Source: an uncultured Eggerthellaceae bacterium
GTDB lineage: Bacteria > Actinomycetota > Coriobacteriia > Coriobacteriales > Eggerthellaceae
Direction of reading: 5' to 3'
DNA: 34,873 nucleotides
NCBI GenBank assembly: GCA_934623455.1
Contig: CAKTVK010000011.1
Location: forward strand, 1 to 34,873
Shown here: positions 16,910 to 24,431 of the stretch, in pieces
Numbering within the stretch: position 1 is the first letter of the stretch
Layout: every line of letters begins with the position of its first letter
The notes under the pieces: model-generated
Told to the model about the DNA's origin: nothing
Database searches by the model: none
What the model saw: only the letters and a program-made list of their open reading frames with translations
Position numbers and translations under genes: made by a program

Positions 16910-18135
16910 TGTTCCTCTTTTCGTTTCCAATCGTCCATTAATCGTTTTGCGTTATCGGTGCAGGTCAAAAGGCCTGTTTTATTCGAGAAGATAACGGCGC
17001 CCATATCCATCTTGTCGCCCGCGCGATGCTCCAACTGATACTGGATGGCGCGCGCCAAGCGGTCGAGCACTTGATTTTTCACGCCGGCAGATTCTACCAC
17101 GTCAAGGCAGGCGTCGGTTGTCATACAGTCGAAGATGTCCAAGACGGTCTGTTGATTTGCGCCCGCTGCTGCGGCGTGCGCGGCGAAAATCTCGCGACGG
17201 CAGTCCGCCATGCGGGAGTGGGTGTCCATAACGCCGCCCGCCACTTTGACGAGTTTGCCAATGTGACCTACCAGCAACAGTTGCTCAAAGCCTTCTTCGG
17301 CTGCTTGATCAAGTGTGAAGCCAATGAAGTTTGCGCAGCTCACAACAGGGATATCCGCGGGAAGCCCCATGGTTTCCAGGAATGCCTGCCCGTAGTTGCC
17401 CGGAACAACAATCAAGCGCTTGCCGCCGTTCGCGGCGCGCACGTGAATCTCGACTTTCAGCGCGTCTTGCAGCGCTTTCAGGCTGCGCGGCTCCACAATG
17501 CCCGAGGTGCCCAGAATCGAGATGCCACCCACAATGCCCAACGAGGGGTTGAACGTTTTGCGGCCAATTTCTACGCCTTCCGGCACTTCAACCACCACGT
17601 TGAACCCGCCCAGGTAGCCCGCCTCAAGGGCGGCGTCTTCAAGCGCGGCGCGAATCATGGCGCGCGGGCCGGAGTTGATGGCGGCATTGCCAACGGGCTG
17701 GTCAAGGCCGGGGCAGGTCACGCGGCCTACGCCGATGCCGCCGTCAATGGAAATGTCCTGGTCGCACAAGGTAACGAAGGCGCACACGCGCGTGCCGTTT
17801 GTCACGTCGTAGTCGTCGCCGGCGTCTTTGATGATGGTCGCATGGGCGGTTGGGCCCGTTGCGTTCGCGTTGCTCGAGGCGGCGTCCGGGATGCCCGCAG
17901 CCGCGCGCGCAGCTGCAACCGATGCCGCAGCACTGGCGCTGTCGCAGCAGTGCACCTCTTCGGGCTGTACCGTAACGGTAACGCCCGCGGGTGTGAGCAC
18001 AGAGACGCTTTCGGGTGCTGTGCCGTTGAGAAGCAGCTCAGCGGCCGCTTTTGCGGCAAGCGCGGCGCACGTTCCCGTGGTGTAGCCGCGGCGTAAGCGC
18101 TCTCCGTTCGATGTCACGTATTCTTCAAATGCCAT
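16906..18135 (-). CDS. cbiD: Cobalt-precorrin-5B C1-methyltransferase CbiD
   Basis: A 409-residue protein with the CbiD signature LRRGYTTGTCAALAAKAAAE at residues 14-33 and the glycine-rich GGISILGTSGIVEPRS region. CbiD is specific to the anaerobic (early cobalt insertion) route, so it is the main evidence for that route here. An Ala-rich stretch follows the CCDSASAAA segment near residues 63-90. It starts 3 bp after the stop of the ABC ATPase gene, linking uptake genes to biosynthesis genes in one transcript. Confidence 0.95.
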   Translation of the reverse strand: MAFEEYVTSNGERLRRGYTTGTCAALAAKAAAELLLNGTAPESVSVLTPAGVTVTVQPEEVHCCDSASAAASVAAARAAAGIPDAASSNANATGPTAHATIIKDAGDDYDVTNGTRVCAFVTLCDQDISIDGGIGVGRVTCPGLDQPVGNAAINSGPRAMIRAALEDAALEAGYLGGFNVVVEVPEGVEIGRKTFNPSLGIVGGISILGTSGIVEPRSLKALQDALKVEIHVRAANGGKRLIVVPGNYGQAFLETMGLPADIPVVSCANFIGFTLDQAAEEGFEQLLLVGHIGKLVKVAGGVMDTHSRMADCRREIFAAHAAAAGANQQTVLDIFDCMTTDACLDVVESAGVKNQVLDRLARAIQYQLEHRAGDKMDMGAVIFSNKTGLLTCTDNAKRLMDDWKRKEEQ

Positions 18136-18138
18136 GCG

Positions 18139-19383
18139 CTAAAGCCCTTCTACGTGCGATACCGAAAGGCCTTGCGTTGCATCGATAATGCGTTTTCCCC
18201 GTTCATGGGCATAACGAAGCAGCTCGGCGTTGCTTTCGTTCATGGGATGCTCTGTTGCGTCGCAGCAGATTACCGCGCTTGCCTGTGCCAGCAGCTTTTT
18301 CGCTTGCTTGAGCGACTCGGCGCTTGCGGGGTAGAACGCGGGGCTTGAGACAATGTTGTTTGACAGGTCGCGCGCCAGAGCGTAATCAACGTCGTTGTCG
18401 AACAGCACGCCCGCCGCAAAGGGAACGGATGCGCGCTGGAGCAGGCGAAACGTTGCTGCACCTGTGCCAGCTCCCGCAATAACGAACACGCGCGGCTCAC
18501 CCGGAACGGGTGCTAGCTCAACGCTGCCGAACAGTGGGTTGTAATTTCCGTTGTCAAGCGAGTACAGCTCATGGATGGTCTCGCGCGTGAAGATGTCCTG
18601 CGGCGCGCCGTAGCGTAAAATGTGGTCGCCTTTGACGCACATGATGGTATCGGAAATTTTTTGCGCCAGGTCAAGCTCGTGCAGCGACATGATAACGGCA
18701 ATGCCTTGCGCCTTCGCCAGGTTGCGCAGCAAGCCTAAAAGCTCCAGCTTGTAATGGACGTCCAAAAACGAAGTGGGTTCGTCCAGTACAATGATGTTGG
18801 GCTTCTGGCAAATGGCGCGCGCAAGCAGCACGCGCTGGCGCTGGCCATCGCTGATTTGCGTGAAGTCCTTGTCGGCGATTTCCGTGACGTTGACCAGGTC
18901 CATGGATTCTTCCACCACGCGGTGGTCGTCATCCGACAGAATGCCTAAGCGGCCCGTGTAGGGGTAACGTCCCGTTTCCACCACATCGCGGCAGGTCATG
19001 AGCTCGGTGGACAGACGTCCAGTAAGCACAACAGACATTTTCGTGGAAAGATCCTTTGGCGACATCTTGTGCAGGTCGTTCTCGCCAATGAACACGGTGC
19101 CGCCCACGGGCTCCAGGTACTTGGCAAGGGACTTCAGGATGGTCGATTTGCCGGCGCCGTTCGGGCCGATAAGCGTGAGCATTTCGCCTTGGTGCAGCTT
19201 GATTTCAATGTCGCTGATCAGGGGCACGCCTTCGTAACCAACTGTCAAGTTGTTCGTGTGAAGAGCGCAAATTTCAGCGCCGGCGTTTGCCGGGCTGTTG
19301 GCTGCATCGTTCGCCGCGTCGCTTGAAAGGAACGCGGGCACGACTTCTTCCTGCTGGGCTTTTTCCGTATGCGTCAGGGCCAT
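18139..19383 (-). CDS. Corrinoid-type ABC transporter ATPase with C-terminal extra domain
   Basis: A 414-residue protein. Residues 40-270 are a FepC/BtuD-type nucleotide-binding domain: Walker A GPNGAGKST at 73-81, signature QISDGQRQR at 176-184, Walker B IIVLDEP at 197-203 and switch histidine in MSLHEL. Residues about 286-414 form a separate domain starting GEPRVFVIAGAGTGAATFRL, with a Gly-rich turn after a hydrophobic strand that suggests a Rossmann-like fold. I have the impression that similar tails occur on other cobalamin-type ATPases, but I do not know a function. It starts directly after the permease stop and ends 3 bp before cbiD. Riboswitch control and the cbi neighbours point to corrinoid uptake. 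Iron chelate uptake is the alternative. Confidence 0.85.
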   Translation of the reverse strand: MALTHTEKAQQEEVVPAFLSSDAANDAANSPANAGAEICALHTNNLTVGYEGVPLISDIEIKLHQGEMLTLIGPNGAGKSTILKSLAKYLEPVGGTVFIGENDLHKMSPKDLSTKMSVVLTGRLSTELMTCRDVVETGRYPYTGRLGILSDDDHRVVEESMDLVNVTEIADKDFTQISDGQRQRVLLARAICQKPNIIVLDEPTSFLDVHYKLELLGLLRNLAKAQGIAVIMSLHELDLAQKISDTIMCVKGDHILRYGAPQDIFTRETIHELYSLDNGNYNPLFGSVELAPVPGEPRVFVIAGAGTGAATFRLLQRASVPFAAGVLFDNDVDYALARDLSNNIVSSPAFYPASAESLKQAKKLLAQASAVICCDATEHPMNESNAELLRYAHERGKRIIDATQGLSVSHVEGL

Positions 19384-20592
19384 TTATACCACCTTCTTCT
19401 TGCGCTGCAGCATGACCGCAATAACAACGGGTGCGCCGAAGACGGCGGTAACAGCGCTGATAGAAAGCTCGGTGGGAGCGAAGATGGTACGTGCGATCAA
19501 GTCGCAACCCAGGCAGAAAATGGCGCCGCCCAAGAAGCACGCGGGGATAACCGTGAGCGGCTTGGCGGTTTTCAGGAAGCTTTTGATCAGGTGCGGTACG
19601 GCAATGCCCACAAACGATACGGGGCCGGCGAACGCGGTAACCGTTGCCGCCAACAAGCTGGACAGCAAGATGAGCGTTACGCGGAACACCTTCACGTTCA
19701 CGCCCATGCTCTGGCTGTAGCTTTCGCCCAGCTGATAGGCGCTAATGGGTTTGCTCAGACCAAACGTGAGAACCGATGCCACGGCAATCACGGCAATAAT
19801 AACGCTCACGTCGTTCCAGCTAATACCCGAGAAGCTGCCTACGGACCAGTCGTGCAGATTCGCGATGTTCTGGTCGCTGGCAAACGTGATGAAGAATTCT
19901 GTGATGGCGGAGCAGATGTAGCCAATCATAACGCCCGCTACCACCAGGATGCCCATGGAGCTTACACGTCGTGAAATGGCCAGCACGAACGCCATGGACA
20001 GCATGGCGCCAATGAACGCCGCCACAATGAGTGCCCAGGAACCCAGCACCAGGCCCTGGCCCATTCCGACAATCATCACAATGGCAACAACAAGCTTAGC
20101 GCCCGATGAGATACCTAAAATGTACGGACCGGCAATGGGGTTGTTGAAAAACGTTTGCAGCAAAAAGCCGGAAAGCGCCAGGCCACCGCCCAGCACCGTT
20201 GCGGCAATAATGCGCGGCAGACGGATTTGCCAGACCACCTTGTATTCAACGGTTAAATCGTTGCCAGTGCCTTGTCCGCCGTTGAACAGGATGGATGCCA
20301 GATCATCAACGGGTATTGCAATGCTTCCAATGCAAATGTTCAAGACTAAAAGAACCAATAGAAGGACGATGAGCGCGGTAAATACAACAGCAACGCGCAA
20401 GCGGCGACTCTTCTGTGCGCTCGTTAGCGGCGCAGGGGTGTAGGGGGCTGCTTGTTTTGCGGTGGGTGTCGTTTGCTTTGCCGCACAGGCAGCTGTGCCC
20501 GCTTTGTTTGTTGCGGTTGTCCCCGCCGCGCTGGTGGCAGAGCCTGCTTCTGCAGCTTTGGTCGTTTCCTTTTCGCTTTTCTCGTGCAACAT
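19384..20592 (-). CDS. FecCD/BtuC-family ABC transporter permease
   Basis: A 402-residue polytopic membrane protein. The segments RLPRIIAATVLGGGLALSGF, NPIAGPYILGISSGA and GPVSFVGIAVPHLIK are signatures of the FecCD family, which imports vitamin B12 or iron chelates as a dimer. Residues 1-66 are an Ala/Thr/Lys-rich cytoplasmic extension not needed for the family core. AGGAG overlaps the stop of the preceding binding-protein gene, and the stop abuts the ATPase start, so the three transport genes are tightly coupled. Confidence 0.9.
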   Translation of the reverse strand: MLHEKSEKETTKAAEAGSATSAAGTTATNKAGTAACAAKQTTPTAKQAAPYTPAPLTSAQKSRRLRVAVVFTALIVLLLVLLVLNICIGSIAIPVDDLASILFNGGQGTGNDLTVEYKVVWQIRLPRIIAATVLGGGLALSGFLLQTFFNNPIAGPYILGISSGAKLVVAIVMIVGMGQGLVLGSWALIVAAFIGAMLSMAFVLAISRRVSSMGILVVAGVMIGYICSAITEFFITFASDQNIANLHDWSVGSFSGISWNDVSVIIAVIAVASVLTFGLSKPISAYQLGESYSQSMGVNVKVFRVTLILLSSLLAATVTAFAGPVSFVGIAVPHLIKSFLKTAKPLTVIPACFLGGAIFCLGCDLIARTIFAPTELSISAVTAVFGAPVVIAVMLQRKKKVV

Positions 20593-20608
20593 GGATATGT
20601 TTCGTCTC

Positions 20609-21859
20609 CTAGTTCAATCGATAAGCGAAGTCGAGCACTTCAGCGCTCTCATCAGTGAAAATGGTGTGCAAGTTCGACACGATGATGCCTGTTTCAACCA
20701 TTTGCTGGTACATGTTCTTATCGGTGCACCATACGTTACCGTTTTCGACCGACTTGAATTCCGCCAGAAGGGGATTCTTTGCAATCAGCTGATCAACCGA
20801 GCTTACGCCGCCGTCAATGGTGGCATTGTAGATAAGGATATCGGCGTCTTTCGCCTGCGCGTAGAACGTTTCCATCTCCATATTTACGGTAGAGGTTGCG
20901 GTATCTTCGCCGCCCAAGTCGGTGAAGATGTATTTGCCGCCGGCCATCTCAATCATGCGCGTCACGTAATCGCCCGGCTTGCGCACCACAGCGGCACCGT
21001 TCGAGTTAATGTAGAAAAATGCCACGGTTTTGCCCGTTGCTTTTTCGTTTTCAAGTGCTTTGACCAGGCTTTCCTGCTCTTCAAATACGCTTTGGGCCAC
21101 GTCTTCCTTGTTCAGCAGCGCGCCATAGAGCTTGACCCATTCCGTGCGTCCAAGCGGCTCGGTTTCCAAGCTGGACTTCTCAATGAGCACGGTGCAGCCC
21201 AGGTCGGTCAGGCGTTCCTTTACCGTGGGGGAGTGGTCGATCATGGTGGATTCGATGGCCAGGGGGCAGCCGGTGGACAAGATAAGCTCGTAGTCGGGCT
21301 CGCGGTACTTGCCGCCGTATTTGATGGCGCCCGAAGCGATTGCCTGGGAAGCGCGCTCAACGTACAGGCCATCGGCGGTGATGCCGGAAAGCGATATAGT
21401 GTCAAGCGCATCCAGCGCGTCGAACAGGCAGAACGTGTCCGTTGCCACCAAGTACAGGTTGTCAAGCGGCTGTTGCAGTACGTTGATGTCGGAAGACAAG
21501 CCTTCGGGTGCCGTTGCGCCTTCGGGCACTACCAGAAAACGCTGATTGCCTTCGATGCAGACCAGCTTGTAACCGCCTTCGTAGTAATCCACCGTGAAGC
21601 CTTTTGCGTAATGCAGCTCAAGGGAGCTTTCCGGTTCCCAGCCACAGCCTATGTCGGTGTTGTGGAATCCTTCGCCGTCGTTTACTTGCGAGCAGCTGGA
21701 AAGCAGGCCCAGGGCAAGGGCGCAGGTCGCCGCAATAAGCGCGACGCGTTTTGCGAAGGTTGCGGTCTTACCGGTTTTCGCTGCCGTTGTTGCGACTTCG
21801 GCGGTTTCGGAGGCTCCAGCTGTAATGTTGTGCGCCGCGGGGGCGTAGATGTGTTTCAT
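20609..21859 (-). CDS. ABC transporter substrate-binding lipoprotein (BtuF/FhuD-like)
   Basis: A 416-residue protein. A long polar N-terminus (residues 1-36) precedes a hydrophobic segment and lipobox LLSSC, with the acylated Cys at 56. The rest fits a type III (helical-backbone) binding protein. Examples are ASGAIKYGGKYREPDYELILSTGCPLAI near the middle and EFKSVENGNVWCTDKNMYQ near the end. It would deliver a corrinoid or metal chelate to the adjacent permease. The start at 21859 lies 4 bp after the upstream lipoprotein stop; an upstream ATG at 21910 would overlap that gene. The pre-lipobox extension is longer than usual. Ligand is inferred from context only. Confidence 0.85.
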   Translation of the reverse strand: MKHIYAPAAHNITAGASETAEVATTAAKTGKTATFAKRVALIAATCALALGLLSSCSQVNDGEGFHNTDIGCGWEPESSLELHYAKGFTVDYYEGGYKLVCIEGNQRFLVVPEGATAPEGLSSDINVLQQPLDNLYLVATDTFCLFDALDALDTISLSGITADGLYVERASQAIASGAIKYGGKYREPDYELILSTGCPLAIESTMIDHSPTVKERLTDLGCTVLIEKSSLETEPLGRTEWVKLYGALLNKEDVAQSVFEEQESLVKALENEKATGKTVAFFYINSNGAAVVRKPGDYVTRMIEMAGGKYIFTDLGGEDTATSTVNMEMETFYAQAKDADILIYNATIDGGVSSVDQLIAKNPLLAEFKSVENGNVWCTDKNMYQQMVETGIIVSNLHTIFTDESAEVLDFAYRLN

Positions 21860-21863
21860 GGAC

Positions 21864-22298
21864 CTACGCTGCCTTTGCGTCGGATGCATCGAACGTGATG
21901 GTGTAATCAATCAGGTGGGGCATGGCCATAGCGGTGGTTTCCGCTTGTACTTCGAGCAGCGCGTCAAGCGATGCTACCGGGATTTCAAACGTGGACTTGC
22001 CCGAAGTTGAGGTCGGACGGTATTCGGTATCGTTGACAACCATAAGGTCGTAGCTTGAGCTGCTCCACACGATGGTGGCCGTCATGCCGTTGGCGTCAAC
22101 CGTAACGGTTGCGGGGGATTCGATGGTGGCTTTGCCGGATCCGCCTTCAAGCGTTGCGGGTACTTTGTACGTTCCCGTTTCTTGGATAACGCCGTTTTCG
22201 ACGGTGACCGGTTCTTGCTTTGCGCCGCAGCCGGCAAGCAAGCACAGGGACAAAACAAGAGCGCTCATAACGCTCAGAACTACCGTAATCTTCTTCAT
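21864..22298 (-). CDS. Small lipoprotein, first gene of the riboswitch-controlled run
   Basis: A 144-residue protein with a standard lipoprotein signal (MKKITVVLSVMSALVLSLCLLAGC; Cys 24). The mature part is Thr/Ser/Val-rich with alternating short strands (GTYKVPATLEGG; TVTVDANGMTATIVW; YDLMVVNDTEYRP), suggesting a beta-sandwich. The pattern recalls NEAT-like or iron-transport-associated surface domains, but I cannot assign it to a family. GGGGGAGG lies 6-7 bp before the ATG. As the first gene after the cobalamin riboswitch and before the binding protein, it is a candidate surface corrinoid-capturing protein. That role is inference. Confidence 0.8.
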   Translation of the reverse strand: MKKITVVLSVMSALVLSLCLLAGCGAKQEPVTVENGVIQETGTYKVPATLEGGSGKATIESPATVTVDANGMTATIVWSSSSYDLMVVNDTEYRPTSTSGKSTFEIPVASLDALLEVQAETTAMAMPHLIDYTITFDASDAKAA

Positions 22299-22403
22299 AA
22301 AAACCTCCCCCTGGTGGGCATCCCGATTTGTTTCGCAAGCGGCTTTGCGGATGCCGCGCATGGAGTGTCCTGCGCGCGAAGCTTCGTGCAAATCAACCGC
22401 TTG

Positions 22404-22431
22404 CCTTCTGCGCCTTTGTTCACGCAGAAGG
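22404..22431 (-). other. Leader hairpin between riboswitch and first gene
   Basis: Perfect 9-bp arms CCTTCTGCG and CGCAGAAGG enclose a 10-nt loop, in the roughly 145-nt leader between the P13 helix and the first start codon. No U-run follows. The adjacent TCCCC could pair with the GGGGA of the ribosome site near 22305, a possible expression platform for translational control. Confidence 0.4.
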
Positions 22432-22443
22432 GGATTGCCCATC

Positions 22444-22588
22444 CGCGCAAATCCGGCGCGTACCTTGGCGCGTTTCGGCATGGTAATCTGACTTTACGAC
22501 CGCTGAACAGCCGTTTCACAGTGGCGGGACCGTGCAGGATTTTCACCTGCTTCCCCAAGTCCGAAATGCTAACTGCACAGTTTAGCAT
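22444..22588 (-). ncRNA. Cobalamin riboswitch
   Basis: Read on the minus strand. The core has GGGAAGCAGGTGAAAATCC, then GGTCCCGCCACTGTGA (B12 box) and AAGTCAGATTACCATGCC, closed by TTTCGG (22561-22566) with CCGAAA (22473-22478). A downstream hairpin at 22444-22460 has 5-bp arms CGCGC and GCGCG and the loop CGGATTT. Its GGATTT is complementary to AAATCC in the core, the expected L5-L13 kissing loop that signals cobalamin binding. A 23-bp inverted repeat at 22566-22588 forms a hairpin at the 5' side. It sits upstream of the lipoprotein, transporter and cbi genes and should lower their expression when cobalamin is plentiful. Confidence 0.95.
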
Positions 22589-22780
22589 ATTTGTTTTTTC
22601 GCACATGCGGCAGCGCGCTATCTACATGCCTTTGCCCAGGTCTGATTGCCATTCTCTTACGTTTGTGCGTAGGATGTAAACCGTTGTCGGATGCACCACG
22701 GAGCGGGCAGGTGTGCTACGGTATATTTGGATGTGCAGCATAATGTTGCGCAGGGAAAATAAGTTCGAGAGCGGGGGCAG

Positions 22781-23008
22781 ATGGTTCAGTCGGAGCGCGA
22801 TTTCCAGCGTCAATGGGAAACAATGCGGCAGCTTCTTGGGGCCGAGGCGCAAGGGAAGCGTCCGCAGGTGATGAATTCCACGCGCACCCTTTTCGGCATC
22901 AAGAGCCATGTGGAAGAAGTGATGGAAGCGGTTGCCGCCGAAGATCTTGCGCGTGCGAAAGAGCGCATTGCGCAGGAACGCGCTGAACGGGAACACATCG
23001 ACTGTTGA
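22781..23008 (+). CDS. Hypothetical 75-residue protein
   Basis: A small protein, strongly charged and probably all-helical. The C-terminal half (HVEEVMEAVAAEDLARAKERIAQERAERE) reads as an amphipathic or coiled-coil helix. I do not recognise a family. AGCGGGGGC precedes the ATG. Its stop codon TGA is supplied by palindromic repeat copy 5 (TGTTGA), so the last codon and stop lie inside the repeat. It is divergent from the riboswitch-controlled run and converges on the Mrp-type gene. The 190 bp upstream, to the riboswitch, show no further gene. Confidence 0.6.
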   Translation: MVQSERDFQRQWETMRQLLGAEAQGKRPQVMNSTRTLFGIKSHVEEVMEAVAAEDLARAKERIAQERAEREHIDC

Positions 23009-23033
23009 CAAATTACCCCACCTTTTGTCAACA
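23003..23033 (+). repeat. 31-bp palindromic repeat 'A', copy 5
   Basis: Identical arms and loop to copies 1 and 3. It overlaps the last two codons of the 75-residue gene, giving Cys and the TGA stop. It is paired with the inverted copy at 23264-23294, with the 122-bp element between. Confidence 0.9.
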
Positions 23034-23076
23034 ATTCCTCCGATCAAAGCCGAAAAGCGACAGAGTTTTCCTGCCC

Positions 23077-23198
23077 TGATAAAAACGACCCGCTTTTCTG
23101 TGGGTTTGCCTTGGCTAACTTTTATGCGACCTGGGGAAATGACGGTTTTCGACGATTGAAAAGAAGAAAATCCACCGAAAAGCGGGTCGTTTTTATCA
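23077..23198 (-). repeat. 122-bp structured element 'B', copy 2 (opposite orientation)
   Basis: Same length as the copy at 3163-3284 and its reverse complement in sequence. Here the 22-bp outer arms are perfectly complementary. One stem position is G-C here and A-T in the other copy, a compensatory change, and another is a C-G pair here against a T-G wobble there. Inner pairing continues for about 14 bp with one mismatch and one wobble. It sits between repeat copies 5 and 6. Confidence 0.8.
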
Positions 23199-23223
23199 TG
23201 CCGCCCACGCTGTTGGGCGGCAT
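23198..23223. other. Hairpin abutting element B copy 2
   Basis: Perfect 9-bp arms ATGCCGCCC and GGGCGGCAT enclose an 8-nt loop, immediately beside the 122-bp element. No T-run follows. It is not present beside the other copy. Confidence 0.5.
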
Positions 23224-23263
23224 CGCATCAGAGAAGGTGCAGCCCAGACTACGCCGCGCAAAT

Positions 23264-23294
23264 TGTTGACAAAAGGTGGGGTAATTTGTCAACA
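23264..23294 (-). repeat. 31-bp palindromic repeat 'A', copy 6 (inverted)
   Basis: Perfect arms; consensus loop in minus orientation. It is directly beside the terminator of the Mrp-type gene and closes the third inverted pair. Confidence 0.9.
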
Positions 23295-23329
23295 AAAAGC
23301 GCGACGGACAGTGAGTCCATCGCGCTTTT
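23295..23329 (-). terminator. Intrinsic terminator of the Mrp-type gene
   Basis: A long hairpin has outer arms AAAAGCGCGA and TCGCGCTTTT plus an inner GGAC/GTCC pairing. On the minus strand it is followed by a T-run. It lies about 130 bp after the stop and abuts palindromic repeat copy 6. Confidence 0.75.
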
Positions 23330-23332
23330 GAG

Positions 23333-23436
23333 GGTTCGCTTTGCGGGAGCCTTCTGCACATCGCTCCGTAGGGAGTCCTTCAGCGGGCTGCTTCGCAGGA
23401 GCCTTCGGCAGTTCGCTTCGCGGGAGCGCACTGATG
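23333..23436. repeat. Degenerate short tandem repeats downstream of the Mrp-type gene
   Basis: Several imperfect units built on CTTCGCGGGAGCC/TTC-like words, such as GCTTTGCGGGAGCCTTC, GCTTCGCAGGAGCCTTC and GCTTCGCGGGAGCG, fill the gap between terminator and stop codon. No coding potential is credible. Similar words occur in the activase-like linker near 120-260. Confidence 0.45.
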
Positions 23437-23461
23437 CGCCTTGCTGCACATGAGAGGTGCG

Positions 23462-24331
23462 CTATTCAGCAGCGACTTCTTCTTCGTGTGCTTCTTCGCG
23501 GAATGCCTTCTCGACAGCTTCCAAAACGGGATCAAGAGCACCGTTGATGGCGTATTCCTCGATCTTGCCCGTGTCGCACAGCTGTGCAACGCTGGGGTCA
23601 ATCGGAAGCGTGGCAACAGCGGGAATGCTGTACTTCTCGGCCACGGCAGCGCCCTGAGGCTCGCCGAAGATGTGATGCTCTTTGCCGCACTCGTCGCATT
23701 TGTAGTATGCCATGTTCTCGACCAGGCCAACCACAGGAACGCCCACGGAACCAGCCAGGTTCACGGCCTTGCCCACGATCATGGCAACAAGCTCCTGAGG
23801 TGCGGAAACGGTAACAATGCCATCGACCGGCAGGCTCTGGAACACGGTCAGGAACACGTCGGAAGTTCCCGGAGGCATGTCAACGAACAGGTAGTCGATG
23901 TCGCCCCAGCACACTTCGTTCCAGAACTGGCTGATGATGCCCGAAACCACGGGGCCGCGCCATGCAACAGGGGTATCCTCTTGCGGGAGCAGCAGGTTCA
24001 CGGACATGACTTTGATGCCGCTTTCGGTTTCGGCAGGAATCAGGCCATCTTCGCACGCGCTCATCTTGCCACCCGTCACACCAAAAGTGCGGGGGATGGA
24101 AGGACCGGTTACGTCGGCGTCCAGGATGCCTACTTTGTAGCCGCGCTTGTTCATTTCGGAAGCCAGCATGGAGCAAACGCTGGATTTGCCAACGCCGCCC
24201 TTACCGGAAACAACGCCGATGACCTTCTTGATGTTGGATTTCTTGTTTTGCGCCATGAAGCGAGGGCCAGCCTCGCGTTCGCCGCAGCCCTCTTCGCCGC
24301 AGCTGCTGCAATGTCCACTGCATTCAGACAT
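23462..24331 (-). CDS. Mrp/NBP35-family P-loop ATPase (ApbC-like Fe-S carrier)
   Basis: A 289-residue protein. Residues 1-20 hold a Cys cluster (Cys 4, 8, 11, 16), as in Mrp proteins of anaerobes. The deviant Walker A GKGGVGKSS is at residues 43-51, with LDADVTGPSIPRTFG and FVDMPPGTSD following. The C-terminal C-x2-C (KCDECGKEH) is the family's cluster-bridging motif. The family carries and transfers [4Fe-4S] clusters, and the nearby Fe-S-rich Dms and radical SAM proteins could be clients, though that is inference. AAGAGG precedes the ATG. A second ATG at codon 26 would remove the Cys cluster and is less likely. Confidence 0.92.
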   Translation of the reverse strand: MSECSGHCSSCGEEGCGEREAGPRFMAQNKKSNIKKVIGVVSGKGGVGKSSVCSMLASEMNKRGYKVGILDADVTGPSIPRTFGVTGGKMSACEDGLIPAETESGIKVMSVNLLLPQEDTPVAWRGPVVSGIISQFWNEVCWGDIDYLFVDMPPGTSDVFLTVFQSLPVDGIVTVSAPQELVAMIVGKAVNLAGSVGVPVVGLVENMAYYKCDECGKEHHIFGEPQGAAVAEKYSIPAVATLPIDPSVAQLCDTGKIEEYAINGALDPVLEAVEKAFREEAHEEEVAAE

Positions 24332-24407
24332 TGATGCCTCTTTCTCTCGTTAGGTGGCAACTCGGGTAGCACTCGAAGTGTGTCACTGCTAAAAATTTAC
24401 CTTCCGC

Positions 24408-24416
24408 ATCATACCA
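24408..24416 (-). promoter_or_regulatory. Possible extended -10 promoter of the Mrp-type gene
   Basis: On the minus strand TGGTATGAT fits an extended -10 (TGN then TATGAT), about 75 bp before the start codon. No good -35 box lies at 17-18 bp, so this is weak. Confidence 0.3.
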
Positions 24417-24431
24417 TATGGAAAGAATGCT

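Noticed and set aside
22299..22481. Longer N-terminus for the small lipoprotein (start at 22481)
   Set aside because: It would begin inside the riboswitch core and add 61 Arg-rich residues before an otherwise perfect lipoprotein signal; the ATG at 22298 has GGGGGAGG.
3011..23294. 31-bp palindromes as CRISPR repeats
   Set aside because: Copies are pairwise inverted, kilobases apart, with no regular spacers and no cas genes.
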